In this document: positions 47,286 through 58,775 of the stretch, piece after piece | Layout of the letters: every line of letters starts with the position of its first letter | Position numbering within the stretch: the stretch's first letter is position 1 | NCBI RefSeq assembly: GCF_008831285.2 | Contig: NC_045143.1 | Location: 7,325,503-7,389,502 of the forward strand | DNA length: 64,000 bases | Origin: Nymphaea colorata | Taxonomy: Eukaryota > Streptophyta > Magnoliopsida > Nymphaeales > Nymphaeaceae | Direction: 5' to 3' | Translations under genes and position numbers: made by a program | The notes under the pieces: generated by a model | What the model was told of the DNA's origin: nothing | The model's database searches: none | What the model saw: only the letters and a program-made list of their open reading frames with translations

Positions 47286-49080
47286 CTCCCTCCTAATTGA
47301 ACCTTGCACTTTTCGTGATCCTCTTTCTCTCTTTCATTCCTTGAATGTTGTCTATATATTTTCAATACATACTTGCTTGATTTTTTACTTATATGTGAAT
47401 GTATGGTGTAAATGAGAGTGTGGTTTGGGGACTCTTTATTTTCATATTAATTTTTGAGGTTGGGACTTGTCCAACTCGGAATAAACCCTCACGAAAATGT
47501 ACATGTTAATTGCATATCATTTTGCGCTAGTTTCCTTCTTAATCATCCCATTAAAAACCCTAACGAGTGTCTCGTTATGTTGCTTGTTTTCTTCCATACC
47601 CAACCGTGGAAGAAATATATCCCTTACAAAAAATTAAATAATAACATTCTATGCTTATATAAATCATATTTTCCAAAACATTTTCAAAAGGAACCTTCTA
47701 ACATGGCCTTAGGGACTTAGCTTAGACTTGTGTATGAGTTCAAGCTCCCCTCCGGCCCACATTAAACTTGAAGTTGGTAATTTTAGGTTATTCCTTGATT
47801 TCTAATCTTGTGAAGATATGGATGTATACACATGTTATATACATCTATGCCAACATGATGACCCCCCATCTTTCTCTCTCTATGCTTTCACTTTCCATTT
47901 TATAAATTTTCATATGTGCATGAATACGTATGTACATGTGCTCTATTTCCTCTCTTTCAAATATTTATTCCTCTTTTCAAGAGAAATATCTTCTCTTATA
48001 AAATTTCTCAAACCCATATAGACGTATGATATTTTTCTTTTCCTCTAAAATTTCTCTTTTTTTTCAAATCAATACATCTTTTTCTCTTAAGCTTTCATAT
48101 TTGTGTATATGTGATGGTATGTACACATGTATGCATGTCTTTCTCTATCTCTCTCTCTTTCTTTTCATAAGAGTGTTTTATCTCTTGTATTATTTTTAAC
48201 ATTCTCCTCACATGATATTTTTATCTACCAACTTCATTAAGACCACAAACCAAGTAATGACCCAACATTGAAGTCATGCTTGATGGTCTACAATCTCAAT
48301 CCCCTTTCAAAAATTTTTCCTTTTTATATACAACTACAAAAACCTTAGATGTATGTGGTAGAAATGACTTTAGATGAATGTTGTGGTAGGAATGTTTTAC
48401 ATTCATATAGGATAAATGCATTCATGCATTCTCACCCACTTTATTTCACTTATGATTACAAGCATCTCTCCAAAAGAACTTAAGCAAGATGTGATTGAGC
48501 TTTAACTAGGTGGTAACCGAATTAGAGCAAAATCTCAAACCTACTTAAAGTCTTAAGAGAACACTAAAGTGATTTCAAAATGATTTCACAAGCTTTTCAA
48601 ATGATACTTACTAATTCCACTTTTTCCTCAAAACATTTCACATTTTCAAGCAACCTTTCAAGAGTCTTTTAAAAAATTTGAAACATTAAACTTTTAATAT
48701 TTTCTTCACCGCATATAGAATCAAAAGGATGTTTAAGTTAAAATGAAATGCATCAATGATGAACATAGCCCTTGGATTGATTACCCCCGGTAAAGGTGCC
48801 GGGAACGGTCAATCCTCATACCGACAGGCGAGTCCTTTTCTTTCTTATTTCAAAACAAAACTCAATTTTTTGAAGCACTCCAAAACCAATAAAATTTTGA
48901 AATGCAAACAATTTACCTCTTTTCCATGAAACAATACTAAAGAATTATTTTCAAATTCTTGAGTAAAGACTTCCGAATTCAGTAAGCTGTGGTTAGGCAC
49001 AAATTAATTTGAAAATACCAACTGAAGCCAGTTCTGTATAGTGAACAGGCTGATATTTTGTACTGTCTTTTACATGGAGG
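47286..49080. other. long non-coding stretch, possibly part of the same large repeat element
   Basis: About 1.8 kb rich in pyrimidine runs (tctttctctatctctctctctttc at about 48138), with no recognised protein. A more GC-rich phrase (acccccggtaaaggtgccggg, about 48782) stands out and is followed by accgacaggcgagtcc. This may be the far end of the element that began at 45350. Confidence 0.4.
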
Positions 49081-49099
49081 TGATCAACAAAAAAGTCAG

Positions 49100-49770
49100 T
49101 TAAAAATACTGATAAATGAGTACATTTATATGATGTGTTGGACATGCTAATAAATCTCTCTCCTTAACTGGAAAAGGGTGAAGAAAGTCATTCTTCATTG
49201 AACATGCATGTAGTCAGATTCACATTTTATACAAATTCTTGATGGACGTTACACAATTGTGGATAGATCCAATAATTAAGGGACTGGAGTTAACGCAGGA
49301 TCCGATCACAAACATGTTGCTTTATCTGAGAGATATGACACCAAAATCTATTATGGAAAGCTTATCTTCCACACACAATCTAATGATTCCAACACTCCCC
49401 TTTAAATTGCCACTCCTCCTGGATTGAAGAGAGCCACCTTGCTCCTTAATGCTTGGAACTTTTCTTGCGCTAGTGTCTCTGTGAATATGTCTTGAACTTG
49501 TTAGGGTGAGGGTAGAAACTGAGTTTGAATTTCTTCACTTTGAATTTTGTCTCTAACATTGTACCAGTCAATTTCAATATGGTTGGACTACTCATGGAAT
49601 GTGGAATTGGCCGCTATGTGCATTGTGACTTGTTGTCGCAGAGCAAAGAGATTGGCTGTTTGTGGGATATCCCAAATCATGTAGAAGAGCTTTAAGCCAT
49701 GTCAGTTCACATGTTGCAAGGGCTATAGACCGGTGCTCAGATTCTACCGAGGATTTAGAAATCATAAACA
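49100..49770 (-). mobile_element. Ty1-copia 3' fragment: RNase H tail plus LTR
   Basis: On the minus strand, from 49770 to 49400, RNase H C-terminal signatures appear in two frames (SSVESEHRSIALATCELTWL, then MHIAANSTFHE and a spaced IEIDW). A polypurine tract (aaaggggag) follows, and then an LTR start (tgttggaatc, from 49394 downward). A TATA-like tataaaatg near 49230 fits the LTR. The upstream polyprotein is missing and frameshifts and stops are present. Confidence 0.7.
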
Positions 49771-49779
49771 TCTTATACA

Positions 49780-51410
49780 ATTATTTTTATAAACATCTTA
49801 TACGTAAGGTAATTTGGAAATCACCGAAACTTTAAAATATTTATTTTTGATTAAATGATGAAAAGTGTACACAATTAATTAAAAATAAATATAGTTAATT
49901 TTTTTTAAAATGCGTAGTAAAGATTATACATGGAACTTTTGACTTGGCCCGTGAAAGAACACTCACAGCATGACCCACCCATCACTATTGGTGAGATGAG
50001 CACTGATGGATTCTTAAAACATCCATGGTACTTAACACATACTGATGGCTGTTTCATTTTCATCAATAAAACAGACTTTTGTCCGTCGACTACTTCATTG
50101 CTCTCAGTAACCCTTAAGTATTTCTGACGACAATGTTTTCCATCAATAAAAAGTCTGTTCCAATGATAAAGTGTACAGGTTGTCGGTAAAATCCATCTAT
50201 TACTAACGGTATGTTTTTCTACCGCCAGTAATAAGTGGTTTTGTTTGGTTTAAATTGGATTACCACTGAATCGATTCAAGTAGGCTTATTCAGAACAATC
50301 ATTTATAAAATTGGTTTTGTATCCCACGTTTGTTAACCCATACATATCTGACAATGTTGAATATTGAAGGTTTATTTGGAAGAGCTTTTATCATATGATA
50401 TGCTTCTTGAGTGCAATTGTAGTGCATTAGAAGCATTTGAAATAAATTTCAAAAACATCATTTGATCCAATTGTTAATGAGTCTAAATGAATCATTTATT
50501 GCAATAGAGGCCGAATACTCCTCCTAGACCCATTTCCTTCAACAGCTAAAGTATATTTATTGGTGCTATAGGAAGAAAAACAAGGGAGGCATGTAATCAA
50601 TCAAATGTTATATATCATGTTGGCTCAACTGCAACAGGACCCGATGCTCGATCTCTTAAGCACGAAAAAGGAGACATTCATCTTCCATGTTGCTTTGTTT
50701 GAACTGTTAATGACTTTAAACCTTATGTGAATCTATCAAGGTGGTGTTGAAAAGGTAACTTAAATTCCTATTGTCACAAGAATATATGTTATTATTTATT
50801 AGAAATTAGTTACAAGATGTGTTACATGGTTCATCAAAGATTCTTATTAGTAAATCACCAATATCAATTTGATAGTTGATGTTCCGGTGACAACATCGAA
50901 ATGAAGTATTTGCCTTTTCTTCTTTCAACATATGATTTAGTCAATGAAGTGAAACGTTTTGAGAATAGGTTCTGAAAGAAAAGAAAACATTCTTCGAACA
51001 TGTTTTTGGCATATAATCGGAGGAAGAAAAGCATTTTTTTTTCAGTGCACATACAAGGACAACTTACTAAAAAAAAGACAGTTTATATGATTGTTTGGAT
51101 TTGAATGACGTGGACATAAAATACAATCTTTAGTTGTAAGTCATTGGGTTAGATAAAGTGATGTTGTCGTTTGCATGTTTTACTATGAGTAATAATGAAA
51201 ATGTCAACCTTTGCAGAATATTGCACAATATAAAAGTAACAAATAATTATGGGGCAAATATTATTTCATGTTGTGTTCCATTGCAGAGACATAAGCTTTA
51301 GGGGGTTTAAAAGTCATGGTTGTAATATCCGAATGCACTAATATACCATTGGTTATTTATACATCGTTGCCTAGAAAGGTCAGTTTTGTACTCACAGAAA
51401 TATATGGTCT
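49780..51410. other. intergenic DNA with a CACTA-like patch
   Basis: No gene recognised. At about 50050-50240 repeated words (accgccagtaataag, tgtcggtaaaatcc, tctgacgacaatg) resemble the 31190-31620 CACTA-like fragment. Confidence 0.4.
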
Positions 51411-51414
51411 CTTT

Positions 51415-53655
51415 CTTGTCAAAAATCACGAAACCAAAAGTGTTCTCAAGATCCCATGAAAACACCAATTTGAGTAAAACTAGCAACCGGCGAGCTAATG
51501 CATTGTAAGGATCTATATAAGAACGAAAGAGTTATTCCAATGTCTGCCGTGGATGGTCACGTCAAGCCGATGGAGAACATATGACGTATAAAATGTAAAA
51601 CTACTCCATGAAGTTTTGTGTTTGAACAGGATGAAACTGCAACTGTTCTGCAATCAACACGAATGAATTTAATTCCTACATGAACTCTTGCACCTGACTG
51701 ACTACTGAGAATAGTTTCTGCTGTCCTTTACTTCGCACCCATGAAAACTCCTAAATCATGATTTTTATTCCTTTCTTGACGGTGGAGAAGCCCTCAAAGT
51801 ATCAGGGTTTTGGTCAATAAAACTCTTGAAGCCCCTCTATCTACTGGGAAATTACCATGCTTTTACCGAACGACAAGGAAAATCCATACCTTTTGTTTCT
51901 TTTATGAGTTTTGAGCACACGACGTTGCACCTACGTGACATTGACAAGTTAATCCAACTAGAGGAAGAGTAGCGTATTCGAATTCAGTTTTAGTTCGTTG
52001 AAGTAATTTAAGATCATTCAGGAAAACCGCATAGTAAGGAGATTGTGCCAATAAAGTAGGAATGCATAACAAAATATGGACTAAAAGGTGAATAGGAACT
52101 TTTCACTTGCCTGTGTCAATCGTCCAGCAAGTGGGACTACCCATCTAATCTCCTAATGAATATGTCACGAATAAATCTCTATAAAAAAAGGGACCTATCA
52201 GGAACTATGAAATGAAAGAATAGCTTGAGTCACTTCACATTGCTTTTACGAGCCCAGGAACATGCCACGGTTGACCTAATCAACACCACTAAGTTCAAAC
52301 TGAAACCAATTTTTAAAAGGAATGGTCTGAATGTGTATGCAAAGAACTGGATCCCAGTTTTCAGCTCTTGAAAACCATTCATTTCAATGACAAGGTGCAG
52401 GTCATGGATGAGAGTTGAATCATATAAATGAGCCATCATGCAACCAGGTTTCTTAGAAGTAAGGCTAAGTAATTGGTCCTGAATAAGGATCAACATGGGT
52501 ATCATGAAGTGAATCAGGCCCTAAACCTGGTCTCAGTATTAGACACATTGTCCTTGTAGAGCATATTGGGAGGCTTACCCTTGTTTTCCTTTCATTTAGC
52601 ACGACAAGTAAATTGAGTCTGGTCACGTACTCCTTCCAAATCCCTGACCATGGCGGGCATAGCTACCAGCCACAGGGTTTCGCGCTCCCAGGAATGTTAC
52701 ATGTGATTTCCTGTTGCTGAAGAAAAAAACCAAGTAAGCGTAGATAAGTGACCGACACATAGTAGTATAGTTGTCAACAAGCGACTACTATAGCGTCAGA
52801 CACTGATCCACACAGCGAACCTGCCCAGGTAGGTTCAAAATTAAACCTTTTAACGAGCCTATAGTTTGTCCATATTGTCATTAAATGGTGCTTGTATAAA
52901 TTTTCTTTACCAGGATTTCTGGTGGTGGACAAGGCTTGTTGCGTTACAACTTACAAACAGTACAGGTTCCGCAGCAGGGATTGCATGCGTATCAGAGAGC
53001 ACACAATGCGAGAACAAGGATGAATACATGTACTACGATGGTGTACACTACAGCACTGCGGCGTATTTGATCTTAGTGGGGAAGGCCTTTTACTCAGAGC
53101 ATCCCGAAGAAGTGTATCCTTTTAATATTGCACGCCTTGCTACGGAATCTGTTCCCAAAAACAGGGCAATTTTCTAACGTTCCTTTATGATAAGAAAGGC
53201 CTTCTTTACCTTATTGTAAGAATAAGTGTTACCTGTTGCATTGCACTGTGAAGGTCGTTGGTTCATTCCTTGTTTCTATCTAATTAAATATTTGTCGTAT
53301 AGAATGGTTTCTACATCATATGCTTTTCTAGTTGCTAAGGGTTCGTTTATAGTAAGGAATGGCTTCTTCATAACTTTATTGTAAGGATAAGTGAGGCATG
53401 TTGTCTTGCGCAGTGAAGAAACTTGAAACTTTCCTTAGTTTTACCTAAGTACTGTTTGTAAAAGGGATTTGTTTGTACAATGTATTTTCATAGTTTATGA
53501 CAGCCACAGGTGTAAAATATGGGCATGAAGCAACACGCAATTAAAGTTACATCCAAGTGGTTAGTAAGAAGATAAGCAGATGTAGTTGATGTGTTTGTGA
53601 TAGATGCGAAGATATATATATACAAGGTTGAGAACTAACTTTTTGATTTGCAGAC
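51415..53655 (+). pseudogene. truncated duplicate of gene D (D'), exons 1-3 deleted
   Basis: 51415-52050 aligns with the upstream block 38310-39200. From about 52085 the sequence aligns with gene D intron 3, exon 4 and 3' flank (43370-44980). The gene D segment in between, about 4.2 kb with exons 1-3, is absent. The remaining exon 4 starts after ccag at about 52914 with the dinucleotide-phased GA, but carries a 7-bp insertion (cttacaa region, about 52950) that shifts frame before the second half. The downstream frame still encodes a good block V (YYDGVHYST) and ends at 53177. No signal peptide, nucleophile Ser or oxyanion blocks remain, so it cannot make an enzyme. Confidence 0.9.
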
Positions 53656-54030
53656 AGGTGGTCATTCGATTACTATCCATTGGGACCGGACAGACAGAAA
53701 TTCATGTCCATCACACAACTGTCCTGTTCTCATGGACAATGATGTTCATTGTCCGTCATTTGATAATTTTAGGAATATAACACTATGCTCATTTTGTCCA
53801 GCGTTTGTTTCTCATATGTTTGTTCTGTTTGTCTTGTTTGTCGTTTGTATTTGTTTTGTCTGATGTTTGCGTATTCCATGGTCAGTTGTGGCAGTTATGT
53901 CTGTCATGTCTGGCATGTCTGGTGTTTGTTTATGTTTTGTTCGAACTGTCTATTCTGTCTGGTGTTTGTGTCTTCTATGATCAGTTCGTCTATTATATTT
54001 GTTTTATCTGCTATATGATGACAAGAATAC
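53656..54030. repeat. TGTC/TTTG-rich low-complexity region
   Basis: The plus strand is dominated by tgtctg, tgtttgt and gtcatgtctggc words. Two longer phrases recur: tctgatgtttgcgtattccatggtcagtt and tctggtgtttgtgtcttctatgatcagtt (about 53857 and 53957), giving a degenerate unit of about 100 bp. The left edge has a short imperfect palindrome (catggacaatgatgttcattgtccgtc). Frames here are Cys/Val/Phe-rich artefacts. Confidence 0.6.
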
Positions 54031-54839
54031 CATATTTTTTAAACATGTTATATGCAAATTAATATATTTGATAACACAATCCATAATATTATAGCAAAAA
54101 ACAAATAAAAAACAAATCTTTCAATAGATTCTTATATATAACAAAAACACCATTACTGTTAAATGTTCAAATATCTATATAATCATTAGTATCAAGCAAA
54201 ACTACAAAATACAAATATTCTAAAATGTTTAATTGTTGTAAGTCATATGTTGGAGTACATTGACACAGAAATACATATAAAAGTTTAGACTAGAGCTACT
54301 ATAAATACAAAAATAACCATGACAACTTGGTAGATGTTATATATGGTTTTGATGGGAAAAGTACTTATCTAGCGAGTGTGTTTCCCTCTATGTCACTTGT
54401 TTGTCCCTGTTTTATTCTGATTTGTAAAGTGATGAAAAAGAAAGCTCTTTATGAGACCTCGAACTGTAACATACAAATCATCTTATTCAAGTCAGTAAAT
54501 ATATTCTTCAGTTGTGATTAATGAAATCACGAGGGAATTGCCTACACTTGCCACTTTGTTTCTCTGTTTTCTTACTCCTGTTTGGCTGCTTTGTTTTCTT
54601 TCATTGATAAGTGGATCTACTCTAAGTTGCATGAGGTGAGAACTTTTCACATGTTTTCCTTCATTTTTCCAATTGCATCAAAGGAAAAACTTTGGCCTTG
54701 AGTCCTATGACTGCAACAGTAAAAGCCGGTGAACAAATTGGACTCTTCTCTCAGCAAACCCAGCAGGTCCTTACTTGAAGAAATGAAATTTGGGGTTCAT
54801 ATATTTCTCTATCCCGACCTATCATGGTAATCGTGTTAC
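54031..54839. other. intergenic DNA, no gene recognised
   Basis: AT-rich, non-coding. The right part may include more of the copia fragment that becomes recognisable at 54840, but I see no motif. Confidence 0.4.
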
Positions 54840-55060
54840 AATATATGTTGTAATGAGTTCAGTGTTTCATGAATGCGAAACACTTGTCCAAATAGCTTGT
54901 CATTACGTTAAGGCCAAGGAGATGGTCGAGGAAATGATATTGACCATTCATCCTGTTCAAACTAGCCAGCTGATGTGTTACGAAGGTTTTGTTCTAAAAA
55001 AACAGAGATTTGACGATGTGTGAGCCCCAAGTGAGGGAAACGTGATAAAATTGATCGATC
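54840..55060 (+). mobile_element. Ty1-copia RNase H tail remnant
   Basis: The translated segment SSVFHECETLVQIACHYVKAK ... ILTIHPVQTSQLM aligns by pattern with the copia RNase H end (NPVFHxRTKHIEIDCHxVRxK ... I-T-xV-T--QLAD). A purine-rich stretch (agtgagggaaa, 55030-55040) after the stop may be the polypurine tract. The rest of pol is gone. Confidence 0.55.
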
Positions 55061-56200
55061 GTTATTATTCTTCGAGCCAGGTCACAAAGACCCTCATGAT
55101 TCAGTTTCTTGTCTCTTTGATTTCTTGCTGTATACAAAGACAACAATTATATCGCCGCATGTTTTTATGGGTTTTTAAAGTTTTTTCCGTTTGTTTTTCC
55201 TCTTTTGGCTGCCCGTGGATGTAGGCAGCTTCCAGGCAAGTACCACACAAATTTCTTGCTTTCATTTTTTTCCTCTTTTTTTGTCTTGGTTTTTTTCTCG
55301 ACGAGAAGCTAAGGCTTTTTGTCATCTGTTGCTTAGATCAGACATTGCAGTATGTAATACTGATCATCAAAACATGTGGATCTTAAATCTGTTCAAAGAT
55401 AAAATTGTAAATATTCTGTGGCGCCTCCAGCATGAGATCCTTGGATTTAATCCAAAACTCTCCAATGAAAATCCTGGGAACTAAGGATGATGCATCCTCA
55501 CCCTTTTCCTCCAACCTCCTTTCCATTGAGGAAAATATTCAAAGTTTTGAAAGGATGCACGACCAAAATCAGATCTTAGATCTTCTGTACAACCTTATAT
55601 CTAGCACTACATATAACGACATAAGTTGTTAAACGCAGTATCTCATTTAAATCCAAATCTAGTTAGATAAATTTAGTGAGAAAATTTTAGGTTTTTTTCA
55701 TTTTTATGATTTATTGACCTGGAAACGACACCTAATTGAGAGACGGTTGCATTTTTGCTAATGGGCGTCATAGTCAAGTCATAGAAGAACTCAAATAGGC
55801 CATTTGCTTTAATTTATAAAAATTCCTACACGTAATTGGACTAGGCCATCTAAGAAGTTCGTCCACTCGATTTATATCTAAAGTGCTTTACCCATTTGAT
55901 GAGCTATATGAGCTCGAGTGAAGCTCCCTAACACAAGCTCGATCAAAGTAACTAGTTTAATATCCATCATCATGCCTATTGCAAATTCTGTTCTCAAAAA
56001 ACTTAAGGACCAAACAAAAGAAAAAAAAAAACACGAAAAAAGGACACATTTGCTCACACCTTGCCCTTGGGCCCATCTTCTTCTCTATTTTGGCCTGCAG
56101 AGAGCACCGGCCTCGTCCTCGGTCTCCTGAAGCCTCCTCCTCATCTGACCCAATTCTTAAACAAGAAAACGGCGTCCATCTCGCCCTTTAACGAGAGAGG
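55061..56200. other. intergenic DNA, no gene recognised
   Basis: The first part may be LTR of the preceding remnant. The segment 56060-56200 is locally GC-richer (ccggcctcgtcctcggtctcctg) but has no convincing exon. Confidence 0.4.
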
Positions 56201-56421
56201 GAAAATGAAGAGATTGATGGGAGAGCGATGAAAGTAAAGGGAAAATGAAGAGATTGATGGGAGAGCGATGAAAGTAAAGGGAGAATGAAGAGATTGATGG
56301 GAGAGCGATGAAAGTCAAGGGAAAATGAAGCGATTGATGGGAGAGCGATGAAAGTGACTGTAATAATGACAGTAAAAGGGAGGTGGGTGAAGGGATTGAT
56401 GGGATAGCGATGAAAGTGACT
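56201..56421. repeat. 40-bp tandem repeat, four units plus a diverged fifth
   Basis: gaaaatgaagagattgatgg, gagagcgatgaaagtaaagg repeats at 56201, 56241, 56281 and 56321 with one or two changes per unit. A fifth, interrupted unit (gggattgatgggatagcgatgaaagtgac) follows at 56393-56421. The near identity points to recent expansion. Confidence 0.95.
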
Positions 56422-57085
56422 CTACTAATGTAACATGGAAGGTGGCTGCGTGGGTGAGGGGAGAGAAAAAAAAAAAAAAATGAAGAGAATGAAAAGGGAG
56501 GAAAAACTAAAAACGTAAAACAAAATTAACGTCGGCTTGCACGGTGCGGGTGAAGAGAGGGAAGAAAGAAGGAAAATTAAAAACTAGAGATTAAAGTCAA
56601 AGTTGAGTGGAGTTGAGTTTGACCAACTTAAATTCGATTAACATATTCTAGTTTAGCGAGTTCAACTCGACCCTGAGTTGGCTCGACTCTTCATGAAGCC
56701 TGAGTTGGCTCGACTTTTCATGAACCCCTACTCAAAACCAGATTGACAGATTGAGTTGTATACACAAAAGTTGGCATGTAACAAATATGCACCAAAGGGA
56801 GGTAGGAGAATTTTAAAAAAATATATACAAAAGGATATGGACAATTTAGACATTTTTATTTTTTTACTATCTTTTCTATCTTATTAAAATGTTTTTTATA
56901 TAAACATAAATAAGGTAGGGGCTCGAAACCGAAACTCTTCCATCTTTTCATTTACCTATAGTGGTTGTGGCGATAAAAGCTCACGCAGAAAAAAGGTGCC
57001 GTCATCGATGTCCATAACATAAATATGTTCATGAGATCCATTTAAGTCTAAATGCAAGTACGACCATGTAACTCATTTTATTACA
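56422..57085. other. intergenic DNA, no gene recognised
   Basis: Contains a gagttgagtggagttgagt / ctcgaccctgagttggctcgac segment (56600-56740) like that at 11080-11255, then AT-rich sequence. Confidence 0.4.
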
Positions 57086-58167
57086 TTAATTGTCAACTCT
57101 CTCATGTCCTTTTACTTCTTCACCTAGCTCAAGCTGCCTCTGAAAAGGTTTGGATCTCAAGTCCAAAAAGGTCTGCAACGTCGGCAGGTTCGAGGTGTAC
57201 GCCTTCTTCACTAAATGCCTGTATAGGGCCTGTGTGAGGTGCGCCCCATCATAATACATGTATGTGCTCCTGTGCTTGCAAGGGATGCTGTACTGCACGC
57301 ATGGTTCACCAAGAATTTCAGTGGAGACGGTGCAACAACTCTGGTTCACCACCTTGGATTACATGCACACCATTCCCACACAATAGAACCAACATTTCAG
57401 TACCCACATGCCAGTGTCAAATATTCCATTAACGATGGGAACCCAGAAATTTCATATTGATCAAAAACACAGTAGGGTAAAAGTTTTCTGATTGCTAATG
57501 GGTTTTATCAAGAATCGAAGTCCAGCTTCCCTGTGATTTTAATAAATATAGCATAGCAAAGTAAAGATTCATCATCTTGTTCGAAAAACTTGGTGAATTT
57601 CCATCAAGATCGTAACTTTCATTTAACATAAATATGAAGGTAATAATGATTCCTACTGTTGAATGGGGACCCTCACATCTATGGTGACAGCACCACTCAC
57701 CTCACTAATGACGAGCACAAAAGCGACCAACAAGCCCAGCACCCGCACCAAGTGGATCTCTTGCTAATTAACGTTTCTAGCTGATGTTACCAGACGAACA
57801 TCAAGCAATGACAGGAGTTCAGGTGAACTTTTAGACAGATTTACTGGTTTTTGTCTGTGGAAATCTGACAATCAGAATCGCCAACAGTTTTCTAAAGCAC
57901 AAATATCCCCTAACCCACATGATTTCTTCCTTAGCGTGTGTCAATCGCCAATGCTTTTGAGACATGAGGCTAGTGGTGGAGATGAAGATGGTGATAATGA
58001 TGAAATCCACAGTAAAACGTGGCATACCATAAGATTGTGGATTGTCAAATACGTTTCTCACGATTCCATAGGTATTGAGGAACACGAAACTAGAACCCGG
58101 TAGACTTTTCTTCATCCCGTCTATTGAAGATCTCAGGGGAGAGTTAAACGTTATTGCAGCGTGGTTC

Positions 58168-58700
58168 GAGAGTCATCACCGACTCTTGAGATGAGTCGAG
58201 AAGACTCATGAGGCTTTGAGCCTCTCTTTTAAAGTCGGTGGATTAAGGCGGTGCTTAATGAGTAAAGAAAAAATTTAAAAAAATGGAAAACGGTGGAAGC
58301 TTCATCCACCGACCTCCTCTTCCTATAAATAGGGATGATTGGCCATTTTGAGGGTATGTAGAAAATCAAGTTGAGTGCTTTTGGTTGTGAGTTGAGTGTG
58401 CTCCATTTGTGAGCTGGTGAGTGCTCGTGTGTTCACTTCGTGAACTCGAGTGTCGAAGCTTCAAGTGTGTGCTGCAAGGGTATTGGGGTTTTAGCTCACT
58501 GCGTGGGCCAAAGTGAGTTTTTTTCTGAGTTCTCTTTTGTAAATCCAGTTTCATGAATAAATAATTGACATTTTAAAGTATACTCTGCCAAAGTTATTAT
58601 TGAGAATTATTCTGGACGTCGAGACTCTGCTGAATTTTTTTCGCATAAATTCGAGTTTGTAGCTGAGTTATATTTAGGGCCCGCATTACGTTTCCCAACA
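58168..58700 (+). repeat. 5' LTR of the copia element in gene E
   Basis: Aligns with 62885-63411 with about a dozen substitutions and a few A/T-run indels. A TATA-like tataaatag lies at about 58325. The terminal TGAA is missing at the left end. Confidence 0.9.
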
Positions 58701-58701
58701 A

Positions 58702-58714
58702 TTGGTATCAGAGC
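58702..58714 (+). other. primer-binding site of the copia element in gene E
   Basis: ttggtatcagagc, complementary to plant initiator tRNA-Met, starts two bases after the 5' LTR. Confidence 0.9.
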
Positions 58715-58775
58715 GGGGTTCTGTTTAAGGGCCGATTTACTAGTGAGATTAATTGGGCAATTATATTCTGAAATT

